Assembly: GCA_020248985.1 (NCBI GenBank)
Contig: JADCGL010000020.1
Location: 196,227-260,226, forward strand
Reading direction: 5' to 3'
DNA: 64,000 bases
DNA from: Telmatospirillum sp.
GTDB lineage: Bacteria > Pseudomonadota > Alphaproteobacteria > CACIAM-22H2
Part shown: piece by piece, positions 55,254 through 64,000 of the stretch
Position numbering within the stretch: the first letter of the stretch is position 1
How the letters are laid out: the number at the start of each line of letters is the position of its first letter
Program-made: the position numbers and the translations under genes
The notes under the pieces: model-generated
The model's database searches: none
What the model saw: only the letters and a program-made list of their open reading frames with translations
Told to the model about the DNA's origin: nothing

Positions 55254-55321
55254 GCGGAAAGGTCCTTCGCGTGAATGCAATATCGCCGATTGGCGGCCCA
55301 TTCGGGTGTCGAGGCCCAGGA

Positions 55322-55350
55322 CAGATAGGGCGAATGGCGGGGCATGTCAA
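55322..55350 (-). promoter_or_regulatory. Promoter of secA
   Basis: On the minus strand TTGACA (55350-55345, perfect -35), 17 bases, TATCTG (55327-55322), about 70 bases upstream of the secA ATG. Confidence 0.65.
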
Positions 55351-55448
55351 TTGAGCGGCCGGGGCGGCGCTGTTCGCCCGTTCCGGCCTTGTTTCCGCCC
55401 GGATTTTCGTGCCAAAGTGCGCGCGAATTTTGGAAAGGATGTTGTCCG

Positions 55449-56300
55449 ATGCTCCGTTTTTCAGCCCTGGTTTTGGCCTTTTGCGCGTTTGCCGCATCCG
55501 CCGACGTTTCGGCGCAAACCCAAACCCCGCGCCCGGCGGCCGACGATCCGGTCGTTGCCCGTGTCGATGGGCAGGCGATCCGCCGCTCGGAAGTGCTGGC
55601 CTTCCAGCGCGCTTTGCCGCCGCAGTTCCAGCAAGTGCCGATCGAAGCGCTGCTCGAGCCGATCGTCGATCGACTCGTGTCGCAGAAGCTCATTGCCGCC
55701 GAAGGGCGCCGCGCCAATCTGCAGAACGACCCCGAGGTCAAGGCGCGCCTGGCGCAGTTCGAAGAGCGCGTTATGCAGGAAACGGTGCTGAACCGCATGC
55801 TCGAAAGCCGCCTCAACGACGCGGCCCTGCAGGCGCGCTTCGCCGAGTACCAAAAGGAAAATCCCGGCCGCGACGAGATCCGCGCGCGCCATATTCTGGT
55901 CGCCAACGAACAGGCGGCCCAAGGGATCATCACCGAGCTCGGCCGCGGCGGCGACTTTGCGAAGATCGCAAGCGAGCGCTCGGTCGACCCGGCCGGCAAG
56001 CAGTCGGGCGGCGACCTGGGCTTCTTCGGCAAGGACGACATGGTGCCGGAGTTCTGGACGGCCGCGTCCGCGCTGAAGGCGGGCGAGACGACCAAAGCCC
56101 CGGTGCGCAGCCAGTTCGGCTGGCACGTGATCCGCGTCGAAGAACGCCGCGTAGTGCCCGAATCGTTCGACGATCTGCGCGAAAAGCTCGCGAGCGACAT
56201 GTCGCAGGAAATCATGACGGGCTACGTCGAAGGCCTCGTCAAGAAGGCCAAGGTCGAGCGTTTCGGCCTCGACGGCAAGCCGCTGCCCAAAGCGCCCTGA
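55449..56300 (+). CDS. Peptidylprolyl isomerase (parvulin/PpiC type, exported)
   Basis: A 283-residue protein with a signal peptide (hydrophobic F-S-A-L-V-L-A-F-C-A-F-A-A-S-A, cleavage near V-S-A-Q), a SurA/PrsA-like N-terminal helical region, and a parvulin domain at about 130-230 (I-R-A-R-H-I-L-V-A, D-L-G-F-F, V-R-S-Q-F-G-W-H-V-I-R-V). Periplasmic folding chaperone. The first gene after the divergent secA, followed 31 bp later by argJ: a conserved alphaproteobacterial order. Confidence 0.9.
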   Translation: MLRFSALVLAFCAFAASADVSAQTQTPRPAADDPVVARVDGQAIRRSEVLAFQRALPPQFQQVPIEALLEPIVDRLVSQKLIAAEGRRANLQNDPEVKARLAQFEERVMQETVLNRMLESRLNDAALQARFAEYQKENPGRDEIRARHILVANEQAAQGIITELGRGGDFAKIASERSVDPAGKQSGGDLGFFGKDDMVPEFWTAASALKAGETTKAPVRSQFGWHVIRVEERRVVPESFDDLREKLASDMSQEIMTGYVEGLVKKAKVERFGLDGKPLPKAP

Positions 56301-56331
56301 TCCAAAGCACGCAATCGCGAGAGACCGACCG

Positions 56332-57564
56332 ATGGCCCACGCCGTTTCGCCGCTGGCACCCGAAGCATTTCCAGAGATCGGTCCGGTCGCGGGCGTGCGC
56401 TTCGCAACGGCGCTGACGGGCACACGCTACAAAGACCGCAACGATCTGCTGCTCGCTTCGTTCGCACCGGGCACGGCCGTCGCCGGCGTGTTCACGACGA
56501 ACAAAATGCCGGGCGCACCGGTCGATTGGTGCCGCAGGCTGATCGGCAAGGGGCGTGCTGCCGGGCTCGTGGTCAATGCCGGCAATTCGAATGTGTTCAC
56601 CGGCAAGGCCGGTGCGGCCGTGTGTCTGCAAACCGCGAAGGCGGCAGCGCAAGCGCTCGGCTGCAAGCCTGCCGACATTCTGCTCGCTTCGACCGGTGTC
56701 ATCGGCCAAGTGCCGGACGGTGCGAAGATTGCCGGCACGGCCGCGCGTGCGACCGAAAACCTGGGGCAGGCGAGTTTCTTCGACGCTGCCAAAGCGATCA
56801 TGACAACCGACACCTTCCCCAAAGGGGCGGTCGCCAAAGTGCGTATCGGCGGCAAGACCGTCACCGTTGCGGGCATTGCCAAAGGCAGCGGCATGATTGC
56901 ACCCAGCATGGCGACGATGCTGGCTTTCGTTTTTACCGATGCGGCCGTGTCGCCGTCCGTGCTGCGCGCGCTGCTCCAGGACTCGACGCAGAACAGCTTC
57001 AACGCCGTGACGGTCGACAGCGACACGTCGACTTCCGACACGCTGCTCGTGTTCGCAACCGGGGCTGCCGGCAACAAGCCGATCGTGCGCGCGGCGGATC
57101 CGGCGTGCAAGGCGTTTAAGAAGGCCCTCGATGCGGTGTGCCTCGACCTTGCGATCCAGATCGCGAAGGACGGCGAGGGTGCCCAGAAACTGGTCCAGGT
57201 CGACGTGACGGGGGCCGCCAGCGATGCAGCCGCGCGCAACATCGCGATGGCGATCGGCAATTCGCCGCTCGTCAAAACCGCGATCGCAGCGGCTGACGCC
57301 AATTGGGGCCGCATCGTGATGGCGGTCGGCAAAAGCGGCGAGAAGGCCGACCGCGACCGCCTCAAAGTGTCGATCGGCGGCACGACGATCACGCGCAACG
57401 GCGCCCCCGTCGCAGGCTACGACGAAACGCCGGTGACCGCGCATATGCAGGGCCGCGACATTCGTATTGCTGTCGATATCGGCGTCGGGCGCGGCAAGTC
57501 GCGCGTGTGGACCTGCGATCTCACCCACGCCTATATCGACATCAATGGCAGCTACAGAAGCTGA
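56332..57564 (+). CDS. argJ: Bifunctional ornithine acetyltransferase / N-acetylglutamate synthase
   Basis: A 410-residue precursor. The autocleavage site is the conserved K-G-S-G-M-I-A-P-S-M-A-T-M-L, with cleavage before the Thr nucleophile at about residue 191, giving alpha and beta chains. C-terminal N-x-x-Y-I-D-I-N-G-S-Y-R-S matches the family. It recycles acetyl groups in arginine synthesis. Starts with M-A-H-A-V-S-P-L-A-P, 31 bp after ppiC; its last 20 bp overlap the mutT start. Confidence 0.96.
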   Translation: MAHAVSPLAPEAFPEIGPVAGVRFATALTGTRYKDRNDLLLASFAPGTAVAGVFTTNKMPGAPVDWCRRLIGKGRAAGLVVNAGNSNVFTGKAGAAVCLQTAKAAAQALGCKPADILLASTGVIGQVPDGAKIAGTAARATENLGQASFFDAAKAIMTTDTFPKGAVAKVRIGGKTVTVAGIAKGSGMIAPSMATMLAFVFTDAAVSPSVLRALLQDSTQNSFNAVTVDSDTSTSDTLLVFATGAAGNKPIVRAADPACKAFKKALDAVCLDLAIQIAKDGEGAQKLVQVDVTGAASDAAARNIAMAIGNSPLVKTAIAAADANWGRIVMAVGKSGEKADRDRLKVSIGGTTITRNGAPVAGYDETPVTAHMQGRDIRIAVDIGVGRGKSRVWTCDLTHAYIDINGSYRS

Positions 57565-58006
57565 GGGCTGCGACGATCCGCGTCTTTCGGCGTTGCTGGC
57601 GGCACCCGCGCGCGTGCTGCTCGTCGTTGCGGCCGCTTTGATCGACGCCGATGGGCGCGTACTGCTGGCCCGTCGCCCGCCGGGCAAGGCCATGGCGGGT
57701 CTGTGGGAGTTTCCGGGCGGCAAAGTAGCCCCGAACGAAACGCCGGAAGCGGCCCTCATCCGCGAACTCAAAGAGGAGCTCGGGCTCGACCTTGCGCATG
57801 CGTGCCTGGCCCCTTTGACTTTCGCCTCGCACCGCTATCCCGATTTCCATCTGCTGATGCCGCTTTTCGCCGCGCGCAACTGGAAGGGTACGCCTGTACC
57901 CCGCGAGGGCCAGGAACTTGCCTGGGTGCGGCCGCTCAAAATGTCCGACTATCCGATGCCGCCCGCCGACGTGCCGCTCGTGGCAATGCTGCGGGACCTG
58001 CTTTAG
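57545..58006 (+). CDS. mutT: 8-oxo-dGTP diphosphatase, MutT family
   Basis: A 153-residue NUDIX hydrolase with a perfect NUDIX box G-G-K-V-A-P-N-E-T-P-E-A-A-L-I-R-E-L-K-E (GX5EX7REUXEEXGU; the E-L-G-L completes it). It removes 8-oxo-dGTP from the nucleotide pool, complementing MutY encoded elsewhere in the window. The start ATG lies 20 bp inside argJ. Its stop overlaps the convergent methyltransferase stop by 4 bp. An N-terminal extension of about 25 residues is variable. Confidence 0.9.
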   Translation: MAATEAEGCDDPRLSALLAAPARVLLVVAAALIDADGRVLLARRPPGKAMAGLWEFPGGKVAPNETPEAALIRELKEELGLDLAHACLAPLTFASHRYPDFHLLMPLFAARNWKGTPVPREGQELAWVRPLKMSDYPMPPADVPLVAMLRDLL

Positions 58007-58917
58007 CCGTCTTTGCCGACCGCGTCGGCCAGGCGATTGGCGGCCGAGCCCGGGCGCAGCGGCTTCTGCTGCGATTCGTGCGGCGCCCAGGCCGTGAGAT
58101 TGAGGATCTGGAAGGTAGCGGGCATGCGGCCTTCTTCGGCGAACATGTCTTCGTAGATTGCGGCCGCGCGCAGCAGCGTCGAGCGGCGCGTGAAATCCTT
58201 GCGCCGTTCGGCGATCGCGTTGGCTTCGCCCATGCCGCGCAGATCGCGCATCAGATCGAGCGCGTTTTCGTACGACACCGTCAGCGTATCGGCGTCGGCC
58301 ACAGGCAAGGCGAAGCCCGCCCGCTGCAGCAAGGCACCTGCGTCGCGCAGATCGGCGAACGGCGAGACGCGCGGGCCCGCCCCGCCGGTCTCGGCGACTT
58401 CGGCCTCGAGGAGGGCGCGCCGCAACTCGCTCAACGTGTCGCCGCCCAGCATCGCGCACAAAAACAGGCCGTCGGGTTTCAGCGCGTGGCGGATCTGCAG
58501 CAGCGCACCCGGCAGATCGTTGGTCCAATGCAGCGACAGGCAGCTCACGACCAAGTCGAAACTGCCGGGGGCAAACGGCAGGAACTCTTCGTCGGCAACG
58601 CACACCGCACTGTGTACGCCTGGCGTTTCGGTGCAGGCCCGCGCGCGTGCGGCGCGCATCATGCGCGCCGACATATCGCATTGCACGATGGTCTGCGTGC
58701 CGGGCCGCTTGGCGAGGAGGGGGGCAAGAAAGCCGGTGCGCGCGCCCAGATCGAGCACGCGCGGAAAAACGCGGTTGAGATCGTCGAGCCGTTCCGCAAG
58801 CCGCTCGCCCGCTTCGCGGAACAGAAAGTCGTGGTCGGCAAAATGGCGCGCAGCGCGTTCGCGATGGCGGCGAACGATGTGCCGGTCGAAGACCTGCGGA
58901 GGAATCTGGGCGCCCAT
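58003..58917 (-). CDS. SAM-dependent methyltransferase (NDUFAF5/BioC-like)
   Basis: A 304-residue class I methyltransferase. The SAM pocket is V-L-D-L-G-A-R-T-G (motif I, with the unusual R in place of G) near residue 55, and L-V-V-S-C-L-S-L-H-W-T-N-D-L-P-G-A-L as post-motif (about 120-137), which is the BioC/NDUFAF5-type signature. The C-terminal half contains G-G-D-T-L-S-E-L-R and Y-E-N-A-L-D-L-M-R-D-L-R-G-M-G-E-A-N-A, as in the alphaproteobacterial group next to comF. The substrate is unproven: pimeloyl-ACP precursor or respiratory complex protein. Confidence 0.87.
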   Translation of the reverse strand: MGAQIPPQVFDRHIVRRHRERAARHFADHDFLFREAGERLAERLDDLNRVFPRVLDLGARTGFLAPLLAKRPGTQTIVQCDMSARMMRAARARACTETPGVHSAVCVADEEFLPFAPGSFDLVVSCLSLHWTNDLPGALLQIRHALKPDGLFLCAMLGGDTLSELRRALLEAEVAETGGAGPRVSPFADLRDAGALLQRAGFALPVADADTLTVSYENALDLMRDLRGMGEANAIAERRKDFTRRSTLLRAAAIYEDMFAEEGRMPATFQILNLTAWAPHESQQKPLRPGSAANRLADAVGKDG

Positions 58918-59032
58918 GTCCGAATTGGTAGCGCGTTTCCGCGCCGCGCGAAACCGGGCATGCGCGCACCTGCATATTGACTTTGCGGCCGTGCGCGTGC
59001 TGCGATCTTTGGCTTTGAAAATCCTCGACCGC

Positions 59033-59794
59033 ATGCAGGCGCTGTTCGCGCACGGGGCCCGGGCGGCGCTCGATGCGGTCGTGCCGCCGCTGTGCCTCAA
59101 TTGCCAAGCCGTAGTTGCCGAGCCCGGCGCCTTGTGCGCCGCGTGCTGGTCGCAATTCGCCTGGATCGACCGGCCTTATTGCGAGACCTGCGGCTTGCCG
59201 TTCGACTACGACCCAGGGTTCTTGGGGCGTACGGGCTTGGCTTGCGGGGCGTGCCTTTCCGCACCGCCGCCCTTCGGCAAAGCGCGCGCCGTGCTGCGCT
59301 ACGATGCGGCGAGCCGCGGGCTTATTCTTGCCTTCAAAAACGCCGACCGCACGCATGCGGCCCCCGCCTTCGCGCGATGGCTAGCGCGCGCGGGTCGCGA
59401 GGTGCTGGACGGTGCCGATCTGATTGCACCCGTACCGCTGCACTGGACGCGGCTTGCGTTTCGGCGCTTCAACCAGTCCGCCCTGCTCGCCAACGCGCTG
59501 GCCCGCGTTGCCGGCATTGCGAGTGTGCCCGATCTGCTGCGGCGCCAGCGCCGCACGCGCGCACAGGGCCTGCTCGGTCGCGGCGGGCGGCTGCGCAATG
59601 TGCGCCACGCTTTTGCGTTGTCGCCGCGCCATCGTGCCCGCGTACGCGGCAAAATCGTGGTGCTGGTCGACGACGTGCTGACGACGGGGGCGACCCTGGG
59701 CGAGTGTGCCCGCGCCTTGCGTCGCGCCGGGGCGGCCGAAATCCGCACTTTGACCCTTGCGCGCGTCGTGCGGCCCGGCGAGGGCCGGGTCTAG
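59033..59794 (+). CDS. comF: ComF-family protein (amidophosphoribosyltransferase-like)
   Basis: A protein of about 253 residues. An N-terminal zinc-finger-like region with C-L-N-C and C-A-A-C, then C-E-T-C and C-G-A-C, and a C-terminal phosphoribosyltransferase fold with the PRPP loop V-V-L-V-D-D-V-L-T-T-G-A-T. It is homologous to ComF of natural competence; its role outside competence is unknown. I chose ATG 59033 by fit to the family. An earlier ATG at 58916 (GGAGGA at 58898-58903) would add 39 residues and overlap the divergent methyltransferase start. The methyltransferase is divergent and grxC follows. Confidence 0.82.
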   Translation: MQALFAHGARAALDAVVPPLCLNCQAVVAEPGALCAACWSQFAWIDRPYCETCGLPFDYDPGFLGRTGLACGACLSAPPPFGKARAVLRYDAASRGLILAFKNADRTHAAPAFARWLARAGREVLDGADLIAPVPLHWTRLAFRRFNQSALLANALARVAGIASVPDLLRRQRRTRAQGLLGRGGRLRNVRHAFALSPRHRARVRGKIVVLVDDVLTTGATLGECARALRRAGAAEIRTLTLARVVRPGEGRV

Positions 59795-59857
59795 CGGGTG
59801 CGGCCGCAAGGGTGCTAATCTTTGCGGATCGGTTCCCCCCTTTCGCGAGTTCGGGCG

Positions 59858-60118
59858 ATGTCGAAAGTCGAGATATACACGAGTCCTTTCTGCGGTTACT
59901 GCGCGCGCGCGAAAAGCCTTCTCGAGCGCAAAGGCGTTGCCTTCGTCGAATACGACGTGCTGGCCGACACGAGCCTACGCCCCGGCATGGAAGCGCGCGC
60001 CGGCGGTCGCACCTCGGTGCCGCAGATTTTCATCGACGACAAACATGTCGGCGGCTGCGACGATCTCTACGCGCTCGATGCCGCAGGCAAGCTCGATCCG
60101 TTGCTGAAAGCCGCTTAG
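59858..60118 (+). CDS. grxC: Glutaredoxin 3
   Basis: An 86-residue glutaredoxin: Y-T-S-P-F-C-G-Y-C-A-R-A-K with active site C-G-Y-C instead of the commoner C-P-Y-C, then T-S-V-P-Q-I-F-I-D cis-proline and H-V-G-G-C-D-D glutathione site. Reduces disulfides with glutathione. Located 63 bp after comF, same strand, the conserved neighbour order. Confidence 0.95.
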   Translation: MSKVEIYTSPFCGYCARAKSLLERKGVAFVEYDVLADTSLRPGMEARAGGRTSVPQIFIDDKHVGGCDDLYALDAAGKLDPLLKAA

Positions 60119-60121
60119 GGC

Positions 60122-60655
60122 CTAGGTGCGTACGGCCGCGATGCGCTGCACAAGCGCCGGGCGCGGTTTGTCGATGTAGCCGTGCATATAGGCGACGACG
60201 CGCAAATGCGGCGCAAACGCATTGAACAATTCGTTGTCGTTCAGCAGAAAATCCGGGTTGTCGGGCTTTCCGAATTGTCCGTTGCCGTGCGCGAAGGTCT
60301 CGTAGATCAAGGCCCCGCCCGGCGCCACGCTCGCGGCGAGCGCTTCGAACAGCGGTCGGTGCAGATAGTTCGTAACGACCACGCCGGCAAATTGCCGTCC
60401 CGGCAAAGGCCAGGGTTGCCCGCCTTCGAGGTCGGCACGCTGGGCGTCGATGCCGGCAAGCGCGATCAGGGCGCCGATGTCGCGGTCGAGCGCGGTTACG
60501 CGATGGCCGCGCTCGACGAAGAATTTGGCGTGCCGTCCGCCGCCGGCGGCGACATCGAGCACCGTTCCGCTCGCCGGGACCAGCCCCGCATGCGCAACCA
60601 CCCAGGCCGAGGGCTCGGACAGATGCGCGTGGGCGGAACGCGGGGTGTCTTGCAT
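60122..60655 (-). CDS. Class I SAM-dependent methyltransferase (small)
   Basis: A 177-residue methyltransferase. SAM motif V-L-D-V-A-A-G-G-G-R-H at about 32-42, acidic ribose-binding L-D-R-D-I-G-A-L, and post-motif G-G-A-L-I-Y-E-T-F-A-H-G-N-G-Q-F-G-K at about 115-132, which resembles TehB-like and related rescue methyltransferases. Convergent with grxC (3 bp between stops); divergent from the DUF1178 gene. Substrate unknown. Confidence 0.8.
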   Translation of the reverse strand: MQDTPRSAHAHLSEPSAWVVAHAGLVPASGTVLDVAAGGGRHAKFFVERGHRVTALDRDIGALIALAGIDAQRADLEGGQPWPLPGRQFAGVVVTNYLHRPLFEALAASVAPGGALIYETFAHGNGQFGKPDNPDFLLNDNELFNAFAPHLRVVAYMHGYIDKPRPALVQRIAAVRT

Positions 60656-60693
60656 GTCTTGCCTTTGGCGAAGGGGGACCCCACATATAGCGC

Positions 60694-61155
60694 ATGATCC
60701 TGTTCGATCTGCAATGCGCGAAGAAACACGTCTTTGAGAGCTGGTTTAAAGACAGTGCGGCCTACGAGCGCCAGGCAAAACGCGGCCTGGTAACGTGTCC
60801 TTATTGCGGCTCTGCGAAGGTCGAAAAGGCGCTGATGGCGCCGCGCCTTGCGGGCACCAAAAAGAGCCGCAAAAAGACGCCGGAGATTTCGGCGTCGCCG
60901 GTGGCCGTCGCAGCCAATCCGGCAACCGAGAAAGCCGCCGAGTTGCATCGCCAACTGGCGCAGTTGCGCCAGCATATCGAAACGAATTTCGATGCGGTCG
61001 GCGACAAATTCGCCGAAGAGGCCCGCAAGATCCATTACGGCGAAGCGGAGCAGCGTAACATTTATGGCCGCACGACCGCCGAAGAAGCGCAAGAACTCGC
61101 CGAAGAGGGTGTGGAGTTCGCACCCGTCCCCTGGCTGCCCGACAAAAACGCCTGA
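60694..61155 (+). CDS. DUF1178 family protein
   Basis: A 153-residue protein matching the DUF1178 family: M-I-L-F-D-L-Q-C-A-K-K-H-V-F-E-S-W-F-K start, C-P-Y-C zinc-knuckle at about 35-38 and the C-terminal A-E-E-A-Q-E-L-A-E-E-G-V-E-F-A-P-V-P-W. The function is not known; the family is common in proteobacteria. An insertion around residues 55-75 is rich in Lys and Ala. Divergent from the methyltransferase and convergent with ubiG (3 bp between stops). Confidence 0.88.
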   Translation: MILFDLQCAKKHVFESWFKDSAAYERQAKRGLVTCPYCGSAKVEKALMAPRLAGTKKSRKKTPEISASPVAVAANPATEKAAELHRQLAQLRQHIETNFDAVGDKFAEEARKIHYGEAEQRNIYGRTTAEEAQELAEEGVEFAPVPWLPDKNA

Positions 61156-61158
61156 AGC

Positions 61159-61929
61159 TTAAGCTTTGACCGCGAAGGCCATGTAGTTGACGTCGAGGTC
61201 CCGCGAAAGGCGCCACACATCGAGGATCGGGTTGTAGGCCACACCCGTGAGGTGCGTGACTGCAAGGCCGGGCGCGCGCAGTGCTTCGCTCATCTCGCCG
61301 GGGCGTACGAATTTCGACCATTCGTGCGTGCCGCGCGGCAGCCAGCGCAGCACGTATTCCGCACCGACGATCGCCAGCAGAAACGCTTTGGGCGTGCGGT
61401 TTAGTGTGGCCACGACCATCGCACCGCCCGAACGCACCAACGTGCCGCAATTGCCCAAGAATCCAGCGACATCGGCAACATGCTCGACCACTTCGAGTGA
61501 CAGCACGGCGTCGAATTTTTCGCCGGCCGCAACAAGGTTTTCGGCCGTCGTGTGGCGATAGTCGATCGCAAGCCCCATGCGCTCGGCATGGTTCGACGCA
61601 ATGCCGATGTTTTTGGCCGAGGCGTCGATTGCCACAACGTTGGCGCCAAGCCGCGCCATGGGCTCGGCAACGAGCCCGCCGCCGCACCCGATATCGAGCA
61701 GGCGCAAGCCTGCGAGCGGCTTGCCCGACAGCGGATCGCGGCCGAAATGCTGGGCCAGCCGGTCGCGGATATAGGTCAAGCGCACCGGGTTGAATTTGTG
61801 CAGCGGTTTGAATTTGCCGGTGGGGTCCCACCATTCGTCGGCCATTGCCGCAAAACGCGCGATTTCCGCCGGATCGACCGAGCTGCCGGTCGCCGCATCG
61901 GGAGGGACCAGAACCGGGGTTTGGGTCAA
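61159..61929 (-). CDS. ubiG: Ubiquinone biosynthesis O-methyltransferase
   Basis: A 256-residue UbiG. SAM motif L-L-D-I-G-C-G-G-G near residue 70; post-motif [10 protein letters not shown]; and the UbiG-specific [22 protein letters not shown] near residue 30. It O-methylates two intermediates in the ubiquinone ring. No ATG lies at the family N-terminus: a TTG at 61929, nine bases after AAGGAG (61944-61939), is the best start. Divergent from lysC. Confidence 0.92.
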   Translation of the reverse strand: MTQTPVLVPPDAATGSSVDPAEIARFAAMADEWWDPTGKFKPLHKFNPVRLTYIRDRLAQHFGRDPLSGKPLAGLRLLDIGCGGGLVAEPMARLGANVVAIDASAKNIGIASNHAERMGLAIDYRHTTAENLVAAGEKFDAVLSLEVVEHVADVAGFLGNCGTLVRSGGAMVVATLNRTPKAFLLAIVGAEYVLRWLPRGTHEWSKFVRPGEMSEALRAPGLAVTHLTGVAYNPILDVWRLSRDLDVNYMAFAVKA

Positions 61930-62100
61930 ACGCGCGCACTCCTTGAGACGGGCATACGGACGCGTGGGCAACGACTTGCCCTGGGACCCGCAAACCTTTA
62001 GATAAGGCGCAGTCGTGGTCGGGGCAAGAGCGGTTCCGGCGCGCCTTTCCCAAGCCTCTGACGGGAAAGGGCTTTCTTCGAATCGGTTTGGATCTGCGCA

Positions 62101-63321
62101 ATGGCACGTTTGGTTCTCAAATTCGGCGGCACATCGGTTGCAAACATCGAGCGCATCCGCAATGCGGCTGTGCACGTCAAACGCGCGGTCGATGCCGGGC
62201 ACGAGGTCGCCGTCGTCGTCTCTGCGATGTCGGGTGTGACCAACCAGCTGGTCGCCTGGGTCAACGAGATCTCGAAATTCTACGACCCGCGCGAATACGA
62301 CGCGGTCGTGGCCACGGGCGAACAGGTTACGAGCGGTCTCATGGCGCTCACGCTGCAGGAGATGGGCCTCAAGGCGCGCTCGTGGCAGGGTTGGCAGATT
62401 CCGCTGCGTACCGACGCCACACATTCCAAGGCGCGCATCGAAGGCATTGATACGGATGGCCTGTCAGCTGCCCTTGCGGCCGACGAAGTCGCGGTCGTGG
62501 CCGGTTTCCAGGGGGTCGCAGACGGTGCGCGCGTGACCACGCTCGGACGCGGCGGCTCTGATACGTCGGCCGTGGCGTTGGCGGCCGCCCTCAAAGCCGT
62601 GCGCTGCGACATCTACACGGATGTCGACGGTGTCTACACGTGCGATCCGCGCATCGTGCCTAAGGCGCGCAAGCTCGACAAAATCACCTACGAAGAAATG
62701 CTCGAAATGGCCTCGCTCGGCGCCAAGGTGCTGCAGACGCGGTCGGTCGAGCTGGCCATGAACCATCGCGTGCGCGTGCAGGTCCTCTCGAGCTTCGAGG
62801 ACAAGCCCGGCACGCTGGTCGTCGATGAGGAAGAGATCGTGGAAAAGCAAGTCGTGAGCGGGATCGCCTACAGCCGGGACGAGGCGAAAGTCACTTTGAC
62901 CAAAGTCGCCGACCGGCCGGGCGTCGCGGCCGCCATCTTCGGGCCGCTCGCCGATGCGGCCATCAATGTCGACATGATCGTCCAGAACATCTCGGACGAT
63001 CGCAAGGCGACCGACCTCACCTTCACGGTCGGCAAGGCCGATCTCGACCGCTGCGTGAAGCTGCTGGGCGAGCAGAAGGCGAGCCTCGGCTATGCCGAAC
63101 TCAAGCCCGATCCCAACGTCGTCAAAGTGTCGGTCATCGGCGTGGGCATGCGCAGCCATGCGGGCGTGGCACTCGCGATGTTCCGCACGCTTGCCGAGAA
63201 GGGCATCAACATCCAGGTCATCTCGACCTCGGAGATCAAGATCTCCGTGCTGATCGGTGCCGAGTATCTCGAGCTCGCCCTGCGCGCACTCCACACCGCC
63301 TACGGGCTCGACGCCGCATGA
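62101..63321 (+). CDS. lysC: Aspartate kinase
   Basis: A 406-residue aspartokinase: N-terminal K-F-G-G-T-S-V-A kinase motif, G-R-G-G-S-D-T-S phosphate loop, [13 protein letters not shown], and two C-terminal ACT domains (starting about residue 265 and 345, each with R-P-G-V-A-A-A or G-V-G-M-R-S-H) that sense lysine/threonine. First step of the aspartate family pathway. Follows the ubiG divergence; overlaps the next gene by ATGA. Confidence 0.97.
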   Translation: MARLVLKFGGTSVANIERIRNAAVHVKRAVDAGHEVAVVVSAMSGVTNQLVAWVNEISKFYDPREYDAVVATGEQVTSGLMALTLQEMGLKARSWQGWQIPLRTDATHSKARIEGIDTDGLSAALAADEVAVVAGFQGVADGARVTTLGRGGSDTSAVALAAALKAVRCDIYTDVDGVYTCDPRIVPKARKLDKITYEEMLEMASLGAKVLQTRSVELAMNHRVRVQVLSSFEDKPGTLVVDEEEIVEKQVVSGIAYSRDEAKVTLTKVADRPGVAAAIFGPLADAAINVDMIVQNISDDRKATDLTFTVGKADLDRCVKLLGEQKASLGYAELKPDPNVVKVSVIGVGMRSHAGVALAMFRTLAEKGINIQVISTSEIKISVLIGAEYLELALRALHTAYGLDAA

Positions 63322-64000
63322 CCCAAGTGCCGCCCGCAGCCGTGATGATCGCAGCAAGGCGCCAACTCGATCGGTTGTGGGCGCGCGGCAATGCGTTCTT
63401 GGGCACGAAAGTGGCCATCATGGGCGGTGCGATGACCTGGGTGTCGGAGCGCAACCTGGTCGCGGCCATTTCGAATGCCGGCGGGTTCGGCGTGCTGGCC
63501 TGCGGCTCGATGCCGCCAGCGTTGCTCGCGGCCGAAATTGCGGCGACCAAAAGGCTGACCGACCGACCCTTCGGCGTCAATCTGATCGTGATGCATCCGC
63601 AGCTGGCCGAACTTGCGCGCGTATGCGTCGCTGCCAAGGTCGGGCATGTGGTGCTTGCGGGCGGCATGCCGACGGCCGAGATCATCAAGATACTCAAAGA
63701 CGGCGGCGCAAAAGTCATTGGCTTTGCGCCCGCTTTGGTCATCGGCAAAAAGCTCGTGCGCTCGGGCATCGACGCCCTCGTGATCGAAGGGATGGAAGCG
63801 GGCGGGCATATCGGTGCCGTCTCCACGGCCGTGCTTGCGCAGGAGATCCTGCCGGCGATCCGCGACGTGCCGGTATTTGTGGCCGGCGGCATCGGGCGCG
63901 GCGAAGCGATTTTGTCGTTCCTCGAAATGGGCGCTGCCGGCGTGCAGCTCGGCACGCGCTTCGTGTGCGCCGACGAGTGCGTGGCGCATCCCGATTTCAA
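63318..64000 (+). CDS. Nitronate monooxygenase-type flavoprotein, 5' part
   Basis: The frame starts in the ATGA shared with the lysC stop and stays open to the end of the window (227 codons seen), so the 3' end is missing. It encodes a TIM-barrel FMN protein of the nitronate monooxygenase / FabK-like group: G-G-A-M-T-W-V near the start, S-N-A-G-G-F-G-V-L-A, and the diagnostic E-G-M-E-A-G-G-H-I-G later, then A-G-G-I-G-R-G. The N-terminal P-P-A-A region is variable. Activity could be on nitronates or enoyl thioesters; motifs alone do not decide. Confidence 0.88.
   Translation, partial: MTQVPPAAVMIAARRQLDRLWARGNAFLGTKVAIMGGAMTWVSERNLVAAISNAGGFGVLACGSMPPALLAAEIAATKRLTDRPFGVNLIVMHPQLAELARVCVAAKVGHVVLAGGMPTAEIIKILKDGGAKVIGFAPALVIGKKLVRSGIDALVIEGMEAGGHIGAVSTAVLAQEILPAIRDVPVFVAGGIGRGEAILSFLEMGAAGVQLGTRFVCADECVAHPDF

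Overview
The window is GC-rich chromosomal DNA from an alphaproteobacterium, most likely a Rhodospirillales-type organism. The pointers are the split F0 operon atpI-atpB-atpE-atpF'-atpF, the cluster mutY / DUF721 (DciA) / dsbA-like / smc, the secA-ppiC-argJ-mutT-methyltransferase-comF-grxC block, a class I (archaeal-type) lysyl-tRNA synthetase, a Usg protein, a DUF952-pyrD pair and a CIRCE-controlled groESL operon. Nearly everything outside one phage-derived segment is housekeeping DNA. I see no tRNA, rRNA, CRISPR array or insertion sequence.

Layout. 1-1.2 kb: 3' end of gcvPB and a small CxxC protein. 1.2-10.8 kb (minus strand): a chemoreceptor with a C-terminal PilZ domain, the F0 ATP synthase operon with its own promoter and terminator, smc, a DsbA-like periplasmic thiol oxidoreductase and DciA/DUF721, divergent from mutY. 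11.9-14.8 kb: a complete zinc-uptake locus, znuA divergent from zur-znuC-znuB around a palindromic Zur-type operator. 14.8-17.5 kb: ctaA, a MarR regulator, ferredoxin-NADP reductase, usg. 17.7-19.7 kb: CIRCE-groES-groEL. 19.8-27.5 kb: two acetyltransferases, an XRE-cupin regulator, a TerB-like protein, an AEC-family permease, a DinG-type helicase and lysK.

27.5-40.3 kb: an S24 (LexA-like) repressor gene, then a compact cassette of T7-like (podoviral) morphogenesis genes, all on the plus strand: a papain-like small protein, a small proline-rich protein, portal, scaffold, major capsid, a small possible decoration protein, tail tube A and B, an internal-virion-like protein, tail fibre, large terminase, a small membrane protein and a three-helix holin. 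No integrase, replication gene, RNA polymerase, ejection-core protein, recognisable small terminase or classical endolysin is present, yet every reading frame is intact. The cassette ends 9 bp before the host DUF952-pyrD operon. This is the strongest candidate for an undescribed system: a domesticated podoviral particle or gene-transfer-agent-like element under an S24 repressor.

40.3-64 kb: DUF952-pyrD-degenerate EAL protein-HAD phosphatase (an overlapping or closely spaced series), methylmalonyl-CoA mutase, a 1,977-residue membrane-anchored coiled-coil protein containing an exact 200-residue (600-bp) internal repeat, a NUDIX hydrolase and secA (minus), ppiC-argJ-mutT, a methyltransferase divergent from comF, grxC, a second methyltransferase, a DUF1178 protein, ubiG (probable TTG start), lysC, and the 5' part of a nitronate monooxygenase-type gene that runs off the end.

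All functions are read from conserved motifs and gene context. No database search was run.
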